This document shows positions 31,417-41,440 of a DNA stretch of 64,000 bases, one piece after another. Location of the stretch: positions 1-64,000 of the forward strand of contig CAIXRH010000337.1 of NCBI GenBank assembly GCA_903921785.1, read 5' to 3'. Position 1 is the first letter of the stretch. Each line of letters starts with the position of its first letter. Below the pieces are notes generated by a model. It was given only the letters and a program-made list of their open reading frames with translations, had not been told where the DNA came from and ran no database searches. The position numbers and the translations under genes were made by a program. Origin of the DNA: an uncultured Pseudomonadota bacterium (GTDB lineage: Bacteria > Myxococcota_A > UBA796 > SXON01).

Positions 31417-32646
31417 CTACTCGTACCGCAGCGCCTCGACCGGGTCCAGCCGCGACGCCCGCCAGGCCGGGTAGATGCCGAAGGTGAGCCCGATGACCGA
31501 GGAGAAGATCAGGCCCAACGCCACGGACCACGGCTCCACCTGGAACGGCCACGGGGTGACCCACTTCGTGACCGCCCAGCTCCCCACCCCGAGCAGGCCG
31601 AGCGCGCCGACGAGGCCGAAGGTGGCGCCAACCAGGGTGATCGCCAGGGTCTCCGACAGGAATTGGCTGAGAATGTCGCGTTGGGAGGCGCCGACTGCGC
31701 GGCGGACGCCGATCTCCCGGGTGCGCTCGACCACGGTGACCAGCATGATGTTCATGATGTTGATGCCGCCGACGATCATCGAGAAGACCGTCGTGAGGTA
31801 CAAAAGCGCCTTGATCGTGAACATCACCAGCTCTTCGGTGCTGGAGTCGTCGCTCACGCCCTCGAGCTCCCAGCTCTTCACCGAGCGGTCACTCATGAGG
31901 ATCACGTCGATGACCGAGCTCGTGGCGAGCATGTAGTCCTTCACCAACCCCTGGATCTCCGCGGGCACGGCCACGCGGACGATGATCGAGGATGGGCGGC
32001 GGCTGGGGTCGAAGTCCAGCGCGTAGGTCTTGGCAGGGAAGATGATCCGCTGGTTCCAGCTCCACGGTCCGCCGGGGCCCATCTCCGGCTTCTTCTCCAG
32101 CACCCCGACGATGACGTAGGGGTGCCCCTCCACCCGCACGGTGTCCCCGGGCTCCACATTCCCGTCGAGCGCGCTGGCGCCCACGAGCACCACCCGGGCG
32201 CCGCTCTCGAACTCGCTGCCCGCGAGCTTCCGGCCCTTGCCGAGGCGGAGCTTGAAGACATCGAGCGCCGTGGGGTCCACCCCGATGGTGAACGGGTTGT
32301 AGGGTTTGCCCTTGTATTCTGCCTGCCGGTCGCGCATCCCGTAGGCGGCGGTGACCTGACTGCCAGGGGCGATGAGCGTGGAGCCCGAGATCGCGGCCTG
32401 GTCCTCGTGGGTGAGCCGGCGCGCGTCGGGGCGGTTCTGGAGCTGCTGCCAGTCGTTCGAGGCGGTGATCACGTCCTGGTCGGTCGCCTGGGCGCTCGCG
32501 TCACGGAGCACCGCCTGCCCCACCTCGAGGATGCTCGCCATGATGACGAGGCTGCCGACGCCGACGACGATCCCGGACACGGTGAGGAGGAACCGGACCT
32601 TCTGGCTCCGGAACATCTCCCAGGCGGTGGCGAGCGCGGAGAACAT
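31417..32646 (-). CDS. MacB-type ABC transporter permease 2
   Basis: 409 residues in the MacB/FtsX architecture: TM1 (FLLTVSGIVVGVGSLVIMAS), a large periplasmic MacB_PCD domain, then three C-terminal helices. The conserved GGINIMNIMLVTVVERTREIG-type loop occurs as INIMNIMLVTVVERTREIG and the last strand is PAWRASRLDPVEALRYE. No ATPase domain is fused. The ATG at 32646 overlaps the stop of the first permease; upstream in-frame codons lie inside that gene. With its diverged neighbour it should form a heterodimeric transmembrane unit. Confidence 0.9.
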   Translation of the reverse strand: MFSALATAWEMFRSQKVRFLLTVSGIVVGVGSLVIMASILEVGQAVLRDASAQATDQDVITASNDWQQLQNRPDARRLTHEDQAAISGSTLIAPGSQVTAAYGMRDRQAEYKGKPYNPFTIGVDPTALDVFKLRLGKGRKLAGSEFESGARVVLVGASALDGNVEPGDTVRVEGHPYVIVGVLEKKPEMGPGGPWSWNQRIIFPAKTYALDFDPSRRPSSIIVRVAVPAEIQGLVKDYMLATSSVIDVILMSDRSVKSWELEGVSDDSSTEELVMFTIKALLYLTTVFSMIVGGINIMNIMLVTVVERTREIGVRRAVGASQRDILSQFLSETLAITLVGATFGLVGALGLLGVGSWAVTKWVTPWPFQVEPWSVALGLIFSSVIGLTFGIYPAWRASRLDPVEALRYE

Positions 32647-33881
32647 CAGCGCCTCAGGCACTCGACGGGGTCGAGCCGCGAGGCCCGCCACGCCGGGACA
32701 GCGCCGAAGAACAAGCCGATCGCCCCGGTGACGCCGAGCGCGAGCGAGAGGCCGAGCACGCTGTAGCTGCTCACCCAGCTCTCCTGGAAGTGCCCGATGA
32801 GGGTGTTGGCGGCGAGGGTCGTGAGCACGCCCACCCCCGCGCCGAGGAGCCCCCCGGTGAGCGAGAGCACCAGCGCTTCGAGGAGGAACTGGGTGAGGAT
32901 CGCCCGCTGGGTGGCGCCGAGCGCGCGACGGATGCCGATCTCCCGCACCCGCTCGGTGACCGACACCAGCATGATGTTCATCACCCCGATGCCGCCCGCG
33001 ATGAGGCTGATCCCGGCGATGAGCGCCACGATGAGGTCGAGCACCAGGAAGAAGGTGTAGAACTGCTGAAGGAAGCTGGAGAAGTCGAGCGAGCGGAAGT
33101 CCTCGACGCCGTTGTGGTTGGTGAGCAGCGCGGCGTTGGCCATGGCCACCGCGGTGCCGTTCTGGGTGGCGTCGGTGGTGCGGCCGACGAAGAACCGCGC
33201 GTTCTCCGGGCGACCGTCACGCTGCTCGGCGGTGAGCACCGGGAGGAAGACGCTGTCTTCCCAGGAGAAGCCGAAGTTCACCCCCATCATCTCCCGCCGC
33301 TCCAGCACCCCGACGATCACGTAGGGGCGACGCCCCACCTGGAGCGTCTTGCCGAGCAGCTCCCCGGGCGCGGCTTCCGGGAAGAGCTTCTCGGCGAGCG
33401 GCGTGGTGATCACCACCACCCGGTCGCGCGCGGCCCCGTCGGCGTCGGTGACGACGCGGCCGACCGACACGCCCCAGCCGAGCATCTCGAGCACCCCCTC
33501 GCTCACCCCCACCACGTCGGCCTTCTGGCGATTGTCGGCGGTAGCCCAAACGGACTCGCTGCCGTAGGTCGCCTCCGACGCCACCGCCGCCACGTAGGGC
33601 ACCTGCTTGAGCGCGGCGAGGTCGGCGTCGGTGAAGCCCTGGTCGTACCTCGCGAGGTCCCGCGCGCTCGGGGACTCCGACTCGCTGGGGATCCACAGGA
33701 CCATCTTCATCCCACCCACCCGCTCGATGGCGGAAGCGAGCGTCTTCTGCCCGGACTCGGCGAGGGAGAGCATCACCACGATGGAGAACGTGCCGATCGT
33801 GACCGACAACATCGTGAGCAGCGTGCGGAAGAGGTTCCCCCGCAACGTCCGGATCGCGAGTCGGGCGGTCTCCCAGATCAC
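32646..33881 (-). CDS. MacB-type ABC transporter permease 1
   Basis: 411 residues from a GTG one nt after the adaptor stop. TM1 is LLTMLSVTIGTFSIVVMLSL, the periplasmic domain contains VVGVSEGVLEMLGWGVSVGR and a KTLQVGRRPYVIVGVLERRE strand pair, and the C-terminal helices carry GGIGVMNIMLVSVTERVREI and PAWRASRLDPVECLRR. It is similar in layout but clearly different in sequence from the second permease. An ancient duplication and a heterodimer are likely. Confidence 0.9.
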   Translation of the reverse strand: MIWETARLAIRTLRGNLFRTLLTMLSVTIGTFSIVVMLSLAESGQKTLASAIERVGGMKMVLWIPSESESPSARDLARYDQGFTDADLAALKQVPYVAAVASEATYGSESVWATADNRQKADVVGVSEGVLEMLGWGVSVGRVVTDADGAARDRVVVITTPLAEKLFPEAAPGELLGKTLQVGRRPYVIVGVLERREMMGVNFGFSWEDSVFLPVLTAEQRDGRPENARFFVGRTTDATQNGTAVAMANAALLTNHNGVEDFRSLDFSSFLQQFYTFFLVLDLIVALIAGISLIAGGIGVMNIMLVSVTERVREIGIRRALGATQRAILTQFLLEALVLSLTGGLLGAGVGVLTTLAANTLIGHFQESWVSSYSVLGLSLALGVTGAIGLFFGAVPAWRASRLDPVECLRR

Positions 33882-33882
33882 G

Positions 33883-34959
33883 TCAGTTCATCTTCTCGCT
33901 GAGGTCCTTGACCTGCCCGAGGGCGTAGTACTTCTGCCCCTCGTTGAGCCCGGAGGTGATCTCCACCTCCCGCTCGCCGCGGTGGCCCACGCCGACCTCG
34001 GTCTTCTTCTTCTCCTTCTTCCCGGCCGCCTCCTCGATGATCCACACGTAGGAGTTGCCCTCCTCTTCGAAGACGGCCTCCGCCGGGACCTTGAGCACCG
34101 CCGGCCAGTCGCCGGCCTTGATGCGCACCTCGGCGGTCATGCCCGGCTTGATCTCCACGTCGGCCTTGGTCGGATCGACCTCCACCTTCACGGTGAAGAC
34201 GTCGATGCCGCGGCTGGTGTCGGTGTGGCCGGCGGCGGCGATCTGCTTCACCACGCCGGGCACCTCCTTGCCCGGGTAGGCGTCCAGGAGGATGCGCGCG
34301 GCCTGGTCCATCTTCACCTTCGCGACGTCGACCTGGTTCAGATCGATCTCCAGGATCAACTTGTCGACCTGGGCGATGGTGAGCTGGGACTCCCCGTTGA
34401 CCAGCGAGGTGACGCCCGCGGTGACGACCTCGCCCGGCTCCACGTTGCGGGTGATCACCACGCCGTCGATCGGCGAGGCGATGTGGGTGTAGTCGAGCTG
34501 GTCCTGGGCGGCGCGGAGCTGCACCCGCTGCCCCTCGATCGCCACCTTCGCGAGCTCCACCTCCCGCTTCGCCTGGTCGTACTCGGCCTCGGAGATGCCT
34601 CGGGTGGCGAGCGCGGCTTCTTTCCGCTTGCGGTCCACCTCGGCGTTCTCCGCCTGGAGTACGGCGGTGCGCAGCGAGATGCGCCGGCCCTCGACCTCGC
34701 GGGCGTACTCGGTGTCGACGACGTCGTAGAGCGCGTCGCCCTTCTTCACCGCCTGCCCTTCTTCCACGTAGACGTTCTGGATCTCCCCGGAGACCTTGGA
34801 CTTGATGTCCACGTCGAAGCGGGGGGTGATCTTCCCGGCTTCGCTCACCTCGTCCACGAGGTCGCCGCGGGTGGCGGTCTTCACGAGGTTGTCATCGACG
34901 GGTTCGCCGCCGCCGCCGCCGAAGCTGCAGGCGGCGAGGAGGAGGAGGAGGGCGGTCAT
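33883..34959 (-). CDS. MacA/HlyD-type periplasmic adaptor lipoprotein
   Basis: 358 residues. Lipobox LLLLAAC (Cys11) followed by a Gly-rich spacer anchors it to the membrane instead of a TM helix. The split lipoyl domain (SKVSGEIQNVYVEEGQAVKK and LDYTHIASPIDGVVITRNVE) brackets an alpha-hairpin (YAREVEGRRISLRTAVLQAE to REVELAKVAIEGQRVQLRAA). Beta-barrel and membrane-proximal domains (VEIKPGMTAEVRIKAGDWPA, LKVPAEAVFEEEG) follow. It bridges the ABC permeases to the TolC-type channel. The ATG at 34959 overlaps the channel stop and gives the signal; 35007 would not. Confidence 0.92.
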   Translation of the reverse strand: MTALLLLLAACSFGGGGGEPVDDNLVKTATRGDLVDEVSEAGKITPRFDVDIKSKVSGEIQNVYVEEGQAVKKGDALYDVVDTEYAREVEGRRISLRTAVLQAENAEVDRKRKEAALATRGISEAEYDQAKREVELAKVAIEGQRVQLRAAQDQLDYTHIASPIDGVVITRNVEPGEVVTAGVTSLVNGESQLTIAQVDKLILEIDLNQVDVAKVKMDQAARILLDAYPGKEVPGVVKQIAAAGHTDTSRGIDVFTVKVEVDPTKADVEIKPGMTAEVRIKAGDWPAVLKVPAEAVFEEEGNSYVWIIEEAAGKKEKKKTEVGVGHRGEREVEITSGLNEGQKYYALGQVKDLSEKMN

Positions 34960-36250
34960 CGGGGGGCTCCGAGGGGGTCGTCGCCGAGCAGCCAGCGCAG
35001 GTCGCACTCCGCGGTGGCGAGCTGCACGCGCAGGCTCGCCCCCTGGGTGGAGGCGCTGCGGAACGCGGACTGGGCGTCGAAGAGTTCGAGGACGGTCGCG
35101 GACCCCTGGGCGTAGAGGTCGCGGACGATCTGGAGGTTGTCGCGGGCGAGGGCCACCTGCTTGTCGGAGAGCGGCACCCGCTCCCGAAGCTCCCGCACCC
35201 GGGCGGCGGCCTGACGGATGTCGGCGGCGATGCTGTCCTTCTCCGCGAGGGCGGAGGCGTCCACCTGGGCGGCGGCGAGCTTCGCCGCGGCGACGGAGTC
35301 GTGGGTCTTGCCGAGGTCGAAGACGTTCCAGGAGAGCTGGAGGCCGGCGCTGGCGTCGAGGGCGGGGCGGAGGTCATCGGCGGTGAAGGCGCCGAAGGCG
35401 CTGTCGTCGGTGGGGCCGGCGCTCGCACCGCCGGCGCCGGCGGTGGCGAAGACGCTCACGCTCGGGAGGGTGGCGCTGCGCGCGGCGCGGATCGCCGCCT
35501 CGGCCGCGGCGGCTTCGTCGTCTTTGCGTTGCAGCTCCGGCCGCTTCTCCCCCGCGTTCTCGGGCAGCGCGACGGCCCCCGAGGCGGGCTCGGGCGCGAC
35601 GTCGGTGAGCACCACCGCGTCGCCCTGGAGGTGGAGGAGCCGGATGAGGTCCTGCTGCGACTGGTACAGCTCCGACTTCTCGGAGACGAGGGCGTCCTGC
35701 TGGGCGTAGAGCTCAACCGTGGACCGGTTCACGTCGATCCCCGCGGCCAACCCCGCCTTCGCCTTGGCGGAGATGATGTCGAGGCCCTCCTGCGTGAGCG
35801 CGAGGCCCTCCTCGGTGGCGGCGATCTGCAGCTCGTAGCCGCGGATGGTCCAATAGGCGGTGTAGGCGGCGCGGACGAGCTGCCGCTCGGTGATCGTGCG
35901 GTCGGTGGTGGCGATGCGGGATGCGGCGTCGGCGCGGTCGATGGAGGCCTGGATGGCCCCGCCGGCGTAGAGCGGCACGGTGAGGCGCGCGCGGGCGTCC
36001 CAGTCGGCGCTGGCGACGCCGATCGTGTCTTCGTTCCAGGGCTTCTGGACGCCGGCCGCGCCGTCTCCAGAGACGCCGAGGGCGAGGGTGGCGCGATCGA
36101 GCCGGGCGCGGTGCGCGTCGATCTGGGCGATGGACTCGGCGAGGACGGCGCTCTCGCGGTCGGGGTTACGCTCGACGACCATGCGGACGGCGTCGGCGAG
36201 GCTCAGCTCGGGGACGTCCGCGGCGTCGGCGAGGGCGGCGAGGAGGAGGA

Positions 36251-36254
<4 letters not shown>
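34956..36254 (-). CDS. TolC-family outer-membrane efflux protein
   Basis: 432 residues with the internal duplication of TolC proteins. Each half has long helices and a pair of barrel strands (ARLTVPLYAGGAIQASIDRA; GLQLSWNVFDLGKTHDSVAA), the sequences that mark the transition into the periplasmic tunnel. A short signal (MILLLAALADAADV) is present. GTG at 36254 overlaps the ATPase stop by 4 nt. It completes a tripartite exporter whose genes run ATPase, channel, adaptor, permease, permease. Confidence 0.92.
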
Positions 36255-36994
<740 letters not shown>

Positions 36995-37135
36995 CGGAGG
37001 ATCGCTCGAGGACCCCGGGCATACACCGGGATCCCGGCGTCCGCTACTGGCGCCTCCGGCCGTTGCCGTTTCGTGACGCCGCGGGGGTAGGGGGGAGCGT
37101 TCCGGCCGCGGGCGCCGACGCGCCCGGGGTGCGCG

Positions 37136-38896
37136 TCAGGGCGGCGTCGGCGACGCCTCGGGCATCGGCGCCCCGCGGATGCAGGTGGGGCTGAGCGGGA
37201 AATACTCACATCGCGGCGCGTAGACGTGGGTCACACGGGCCTTTCCGACGGTGGCCGTGCTGGCGTCGTCGCCATCGCCGGCGCCGCCCTCGGTGAACGA
37301 GGTGTACTCCGTGAAGCGCAGGGCGAACTCGGGATCGGCCGCGAGCTTGAGGTAGTGGATCTCGTCGAAGTCGACGATGTAGTCCGCCCCCAGGTCGTGC
37401 ACGAGGACCGTGGCGTCGTCCACGGTCGTGGTCTCGGTGAGCCAGTGGAAGCCCACGCCCGGGGTGCGCCACGCGAGCCGCTGGGCCTCCGGGCGCTCCA
37501 CCCCCATCGTGAGCTTCCCGCGGCGCTCCAGCTCCCCGAGCATGAACCCGCGGATCTCCGAGCGGTAGCCGAGGAGCGAGGGGGCCTTCCACGAGTCGAC
37601 CATCCGATCGTTGGCGAGGAGCACCAGCTGCCGCCACCCGGTGTAGGTGCCGAGGAGGAGCAGCGCGACGCCCAGCCAACGCCACGCTCCGCGGCTGCGG
37701 AGGAGCAGGAGCATACACGTCGCCACGATGAACAACGACGGGATGCCGTGGCGGCTGCCGAAGACCCACGAGGCGCCGTAGACCTTGTGCACCGTGTGCA
37801 GCGAGAGCATCAGCCCGATCGCCGAAGCCGTGATGAACGCCGCGCCGGGGCCGGCGGGGCTGCGGAGGAACCGGAGGAGCAGCCGCCACTGGCGAGCGCG
37901 GAGCGCGAGCAGCGGCAGCGCCAGGACCACCGCGTGGATGAACGCGCCGTGCAGGTGGTAGTAGGAGGCGCTGTTGTCGAAGATCCAGAACGCCCCTTGG
38001 AACCCCGAGGCGATCGCGGTGAGGCGCCCGATGAGACCCTCGTCCGGCGCCATGACGGGCACCTCGGAGAGCGCGCTCGGCGCCCGGGCGAGGTCGAACC
38101 GGATGTAGGTCTGCAGGGTAGGCGACGGGAGGAAGGTGCCGACCCACGCTTCGTAGGCGTGCCACGTCCCGAACGCGACCAGGCCGGCGCCGAGCGCGAA
38201 CGCCACCGCCGCCCGCGGGCGCCGCCCGGCGGCGAACGGCACGCACATCGCCGCGGCGATCCCGACCACGATGAACTGGCTGCGCACCAGCAGCAGCAGG
38301 ATGAGCCAGGCGCCGAATTCCAGCCCCGCCACCAACCCGAGCCGCCGCCAGAGGGCCGGCCCGCGCAGCATGCACCCAAAGAGCAGGATAAACGCCATGC
38401 CCTCCGTGTAGGGGGCCGACGTTGCCTTCGCGAGCTCGGAGGTGAGCGCCGTGACGAGCGCGAAGACGTGCCCGCCGTGGAGCGTCTGCGGGATGGGCAG
38501 CGGCGCGAGTGAGATTCGCGGGGCCAGCCGCCGGCCGAGCACCCAGGCGAACGCGACGATCGCCACCCAGGCGACCGTGGGCAACCACACCCCGACCACC
38601 TCGAGCGGCGCCACCTTCGCCACCATGCCGTACACGAACGGCCACACCGGGTACACCGGGGTGGGGTACGGGAAGTGCGGGAAACCCTGGTGGAAGATGG
38701 ACAGGTCGGTGGAGAGTCCGTTTCCGTCCCGCACGTTTCGGGCGATGTTGCTGTAGTACCCCCCGTCGGCACCGAAGTCGCGCACGTAGAGCGACAACAT
38801 CAGCCGAGGCACGGCGATCGCGAGCATCACGACCCCGAAGGCGGTGCGGATCGGGTCGCGACGGAGCTCAGACCACAAGCGGGTGACGCGGGACAT
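37136..38896 (-). CDS. GT-C-type polytopic membrane glycosyltransferase-like protein (1)
   Basis: 586 residues with about eleven hydrophobic helices and a soluble C-terminal domain. The first lumenal loop has RDFGADGGYYSNIARNVRDG with acidic Asp, the position of the catalytic Asp in GT39/GT83 enzymes that use polyprenyl-phosphate sugars. The C-terminal part (RVTHVYAPRCEYFPLSPTC) has paired Cys. The start is ATG 38896, 9 nt after GATTAGCC. It opens the glycan-related half of the window. Donor and acceptor are unknown. Confidence 0.75.
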   Translation of the reverse strand: MSRVTRLWSELRRDPIRTAFGVVMLAIAVPRLMLSLYVRDFGADGGYYSNIARNVRDGNGLSTDLSIFHQGFPHFPYPTPVYPVWPFVYGMVAKVAPLEVVGVWLPTVAWVAIVAFAWVLGRRLAPRISLAPLPIPQTLHGGHVFALVTALTSELAKATSAPYTEGMAFILLFGCMLRGPALWRRLGLVAGLEFGAWLILLLLVRSQFIVVGIAAAMCVPFAAGRRPRAAVAFALGAGLVAFGTWHAYEAWVGTFLPSPTLQTYIRFDLARAPSALSEVPVMAPDEGLIGRLTAIASGFQGAFWIFDNSASYYHLHGAFIHAVVLALPLLALRARQWRLLLRFLRSPAGPGAAFITASAIGLMLSLHTVHKVYGASWVFGSRHGIPSLFIVATCMLLLLRSRGAWRWLGVALLLLGTYTGWRQLVLLANDRMVDSWKAPSLLGYRSEIRGFMLGELERRGKLTMGVERPEAQRLAWRTPGVGFHWLTETTTVDDATVLVHDLGADYIVDFDEIHYLKLAADPEFALRFTEYTSFTEGGAGDGDDASTATVGKARVTHVYAPRCEYFPLSPTCIRGAPMPEASPTPP

Positions 38897-38905
38897 TGGG
38901 CGCGG

Positions 38906-38913
38906 GGCTAATC
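38906..38913 (-). promoter_or_regulatory. GATTAGCC start-proximal motif of the GT-C-like gene
   Basis: GATTAGCC on the minus strand, 9 nt before ATG 38896, with a CGCGCCC spacer almost the same as that before yhbY at 50354. No ribosome-binding site intervenes. Confidence 0.5.
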
Positions 38914-39032
38914 GGTCGACGCATCGGGAGCGAGCCCAAGCGCGCCTTCGGCGCGGGGCTTCGCGTGCTCCCCGCCCGACCTCCGCGGCGCCGGGCGGGG
39001 CCGCCAGCGCGGCGCCGCCCTGCCGGCTCGGA

Positions 39033-39632
39033 CTACAGCTTCTCGGCGTTCTCGGCGAGGTACTTCGCGACGCCCGCCGGATCGGCCTTCATGCCGGCCT
39101 TGCCCTTGTTCCAGCCGGCCGGGCAGACCTCGCCGTGCTCTTCGGTGAACTGGAGCGCGTCGACCATGCGGAGCATCTCGTCGATGTTGCGGCCGAGCGG
39201 GAGGTCGTTGACGACCTGGTGGCGCACGACGCCGGTGCGGTCGATGAGGAAGGAGCCGCGGAAGGCCACGCCGCCGGCCGCCTCCACGTCGTAGGCCTTG
39301 CAGATCTCGTGCTTGATGTCCGCGACGAGCGGATAGCCCACGGGGCCGATGCCGCCGGCGTTCACGGCGGTGTTCTTCCACGCGAGGTGCGTCCACTCCG
39401 AGTCGATCGAGCAGCCGATCACCTTGACCCCGCGGGACTTGAAGTCGGCGAGGCGATGGTCGAACGCGATGAGCTCGGACGGGCACACGAAGGTGAAGTC
39501 GAGCGGGTAGAAGAACAGGACGGCGTACTTGCCCTTGATGTGCTTCGCGAAGTTCATCTCCGCGATCTCGTTGTCGCCGTAGACGGCGTTGGCGGTGAAG
39601 TCAGGGGCGGGCTTGCCGACGAGGACGGACAT
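39033..39632 (-). CDS. ahpC: Typical 2-Cys peroxiredoxin (AhpC/Prx1 class)
   Basis: 199 residues. Peroxidatic Cys50 lies in FYPLDFTFVCPSE and resolving Cys170 in EEHGEVCPAGWNKG. Thr47 and the SEWTHLAW Arg-loop region complete the active site. The enzyme reduces hydrogen peroxide, organic peroxides and peroxynitrite in the cytoplasm using thioredoxin or AhpF. No reductase is adjacent. CTGGAG before the ATG gives a normal leadered start, unlike many neighbours, and TTACCT about 55 nt upstream is a possible -10. Confidence 0.96.
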   Translation of the reverse strand: MSVLVGKPAPDFTANAVYGDNEIAEMNFAKHIKGKYAVLFFYPLDFTFVCPSELIAFDHRLADFKSRGVKVIGCSIDSEWTHLAWKNTAVNAGGIGPVGYPLVADIKHEICKAYDVEAAGGVAFRGSFLIDRTGVVRHQVVNDLPLGRNIDEMLRMVDALQFTEEHGEVCPAGWNKGKAGMKADPAGVAKYLAENAEKL

Positions 39633-39751
39633 CGATCACTCCAGGGAGAAGAAGCGGCGACGCGCCGCGGCGCCAAGGTAAGCGCGATCCGGCCGCGGTC
39701 TACCCCTTCGGGCGGCGCCGGAGGTCGGGCAGAGGGTGGATGCCACGGCCG

Positions 39752-39812
39752 CGGGCGCCGACGCGGCTCATGGCTCGCGACGGTTGAGGAGGGCCGGGAC
39801 GGGGAACGCCCC
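39752..39812 (-). repeat. 3'-flanking element R2, copy 4
   Basis: Follows the stop of the second GT-C-like gene (39819) after about 10 nt. In the gene sense it reads GTTCCCCGTCCCGGCCC, CTCCTCAACCGTCGCGAGCC, then CGCGTCGGCGCCCGCGG. The flanking 39633-39751 holds only the ahpC promoter. Confidence 0.75.
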
Positions 39813-39818
39813 TCGTCC

Positions 39819-41381
39819 CTACTTCGGGGCCGGGGGCGCGACGTAGCGATGCACGCGCAGCCGCTCGCTGGTGTTCGTCCTCGGGAAACGGGCTTCGAAC
39901 TCCTGGGTGAACTCGGGCGACCAGTAGACGTCGCTCTTGGTCTCGGCGATGAACCACACCCGCTGACCGGGCTCGAGCTTGGCGAGGAGCGCGTCGATCC
40001 GGGACCACTTGTCGTAGATCCGGGCGCCGAAGTACTCGTCGCGATGCTTGCTGAAGGAGGTGAAGTTGCCGCTCTCGGTGAGGCGCTGGCGGAGGATGCC
40101 GTCGGTGCGACCCAGGTAATAGTCCGAGACCCACGGGTTGCTGGTGAGCACGAGGTCCCCGGGGAGGAGCTCGGCGCGCAGAGCGAGGAGCTCGTCCTTC
40201 ACCTCCACGTGTCCCTCCCGGGACCTCTCGGGAAACAGGTAGGCGGTGGGGTAGGCGCGGCGGAGCCGATCGGGGACGCCCCAGGCGATCCCCAGGGCGG
40301 AGGTGTAGATCCCGAGGCTCACCAGCGCCGCCCGCCGCACGAACGGGCGCGACGCGGGATCGCGGATCGCCCCGACGAGGCTCACGACCCCCTGGGCCAC
40401 CAGGAGCGCGTAGAGCGGGAGGAGGAACAGGACCATCCGGTGTCCCGTGTGCACCAGGAGCGCCGCGATGCAGACGAGCGTCACCGCGAAGGTGACCGGG
40501 ATGAACCTACGCGCCCGCTCCTCGTGGCGGAGCAGCACGAACGCGCCGACCGCGGCGAGCCACATCGTCCCGGGGAGCATCCCGTCGACGTTGAGCGTGT
40601 GCCAGAAGATCCGCTCCGGGGAGAGCGAGAAGTCCAGGAAGCGGGGGGGCAGCCCCGCCTCCACGATGATCGCCTTGAGCGCGTGCGGCGGCTTCACGGC
40701 CACGGCCACCGCGCTGAGCATCAACCCCGCCAGGGCCAGCCACTCCGCCCGCCCGAATGGCACCTTCGCCCGAACCGCCGCCCACCGCTGACGAACCGGG
40801 CCCGCCTCGATACACAGCAGCGCCACCGCGACCGCCGGTACGAACGCGGCCGCGCCCCGTTCGCACTGGAGCCCCAGCGCGGCCGCCACCACCGCGAGAA
40901 TCCGCTGCCGCCGCTCCCCGCCCACGAAGCCCCGCCACGCCGCCGCGGCCCCCCACGTGCAGAAGAAGGTGAGCGGCCCGTACATGCGCGGGCTGGTCGC
41001 GTACATCACCATGTCCGGGCTTACCGCCACCAAGGCGCAGGCCACGAGGCCCGCGGACTCCGAACGCAGCGCTCGCCGACCGAGATCGAACGTGAAGAAG
41101 AGCGTTCCCAGGGCGGCCGCGAGCGCGGGAAGCGTGATCCCGAGGGTGCCCGTGCCGAAGATCGCGGTGGACGCCGCGAGCGCGTAGTGGGCGAGGTACG
41201 CCCGATCGTAGACCTGCTGCGAGGGGAGCAGCGGCACGCCATGGGCGCGGATGGCGCTCGCCGCGAGGATCGAGATCCCCTCGTCGGTGGTGATGCTCCG
41301 CAGCAAGAACGCATCGGCGAGCCAGCCCACCGCCGCGACCGCCAGCAGGGCAAGGAGCAGGCGGAAAGAGAGGCGACTCAC
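39819..41381 (-). CDS. GT39-like polytopic membrane glycosyltransferase (2)
   Basis: 520 residues with about ten helices. The first lumenal loop LRSITTDEGISILAASAIRA carries the Asp-Glu pair typical of the GT39/ArnT/PMT metal or donor site. PRMYGPLTFFCTWGAAAAWR is the next conserved loop, and the C-terminal 150 residues are soluble. It should move a sugar from a polyprenyl-phosphate carrier to a lipid, protein or glycan outside the inner membrane. The GTG at 41381 is preferred over 41411 because GGAG lies six nt upstream. It diverges from the flippase-like gene with a 59-bp shared promoter region containing TATCCC and GATACC. Confidence 0.8.
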   Translation of the reverse strand: MSRLSFRLLLALLAVAAVGWLADAFLLRSITTDEGISILAASAIRAHGVPLLPSQQVYDRAYLAHYALAASTAIFGTGTLGITLPALAAALGTLFFTFDLGRRALRSESAGLVACALVAVSPDMVMYATSPRMYGPLTFFCTWGAAAAWRGFVGGERRQRILAVVAAALGLQCERGAAAFVPAVAVALLCIEAGPVRQRWAAVRAKVPFGRAEWLALAGLMLSAVAVAVKPPHALKAIIVEAGLPPRFLDFSLSPERIFWHTLNVDGMLPGTMWLAAVGAFVLLRHEERARRFIPVTFAVTLVCIAALLVHTGHRMVLFLLPLYALLVAQGVVSLVGAIRDPASRPFVRRAALVSLGIYTSALGIAWGVPDRLRRAYPTAYLFPERSREGHVEVKDELLALRAELLPGDLVLTSNPWVSDYYLGRTDGILRQRLTESGNFTSFSKHRDEYFGARIYDKWSRIDALLAKLEPGQRVWFIAETKSDVYWSPEFTQEFEARFPRTNTSERLRVHRYVAPPAPK

Positions 41382-41440
41382 GGGAGGCTCCGGCCGGGGC
41401 TGGTATCCCACGGTCCCGCGGCTCGCCCGGGAGGGCCGTC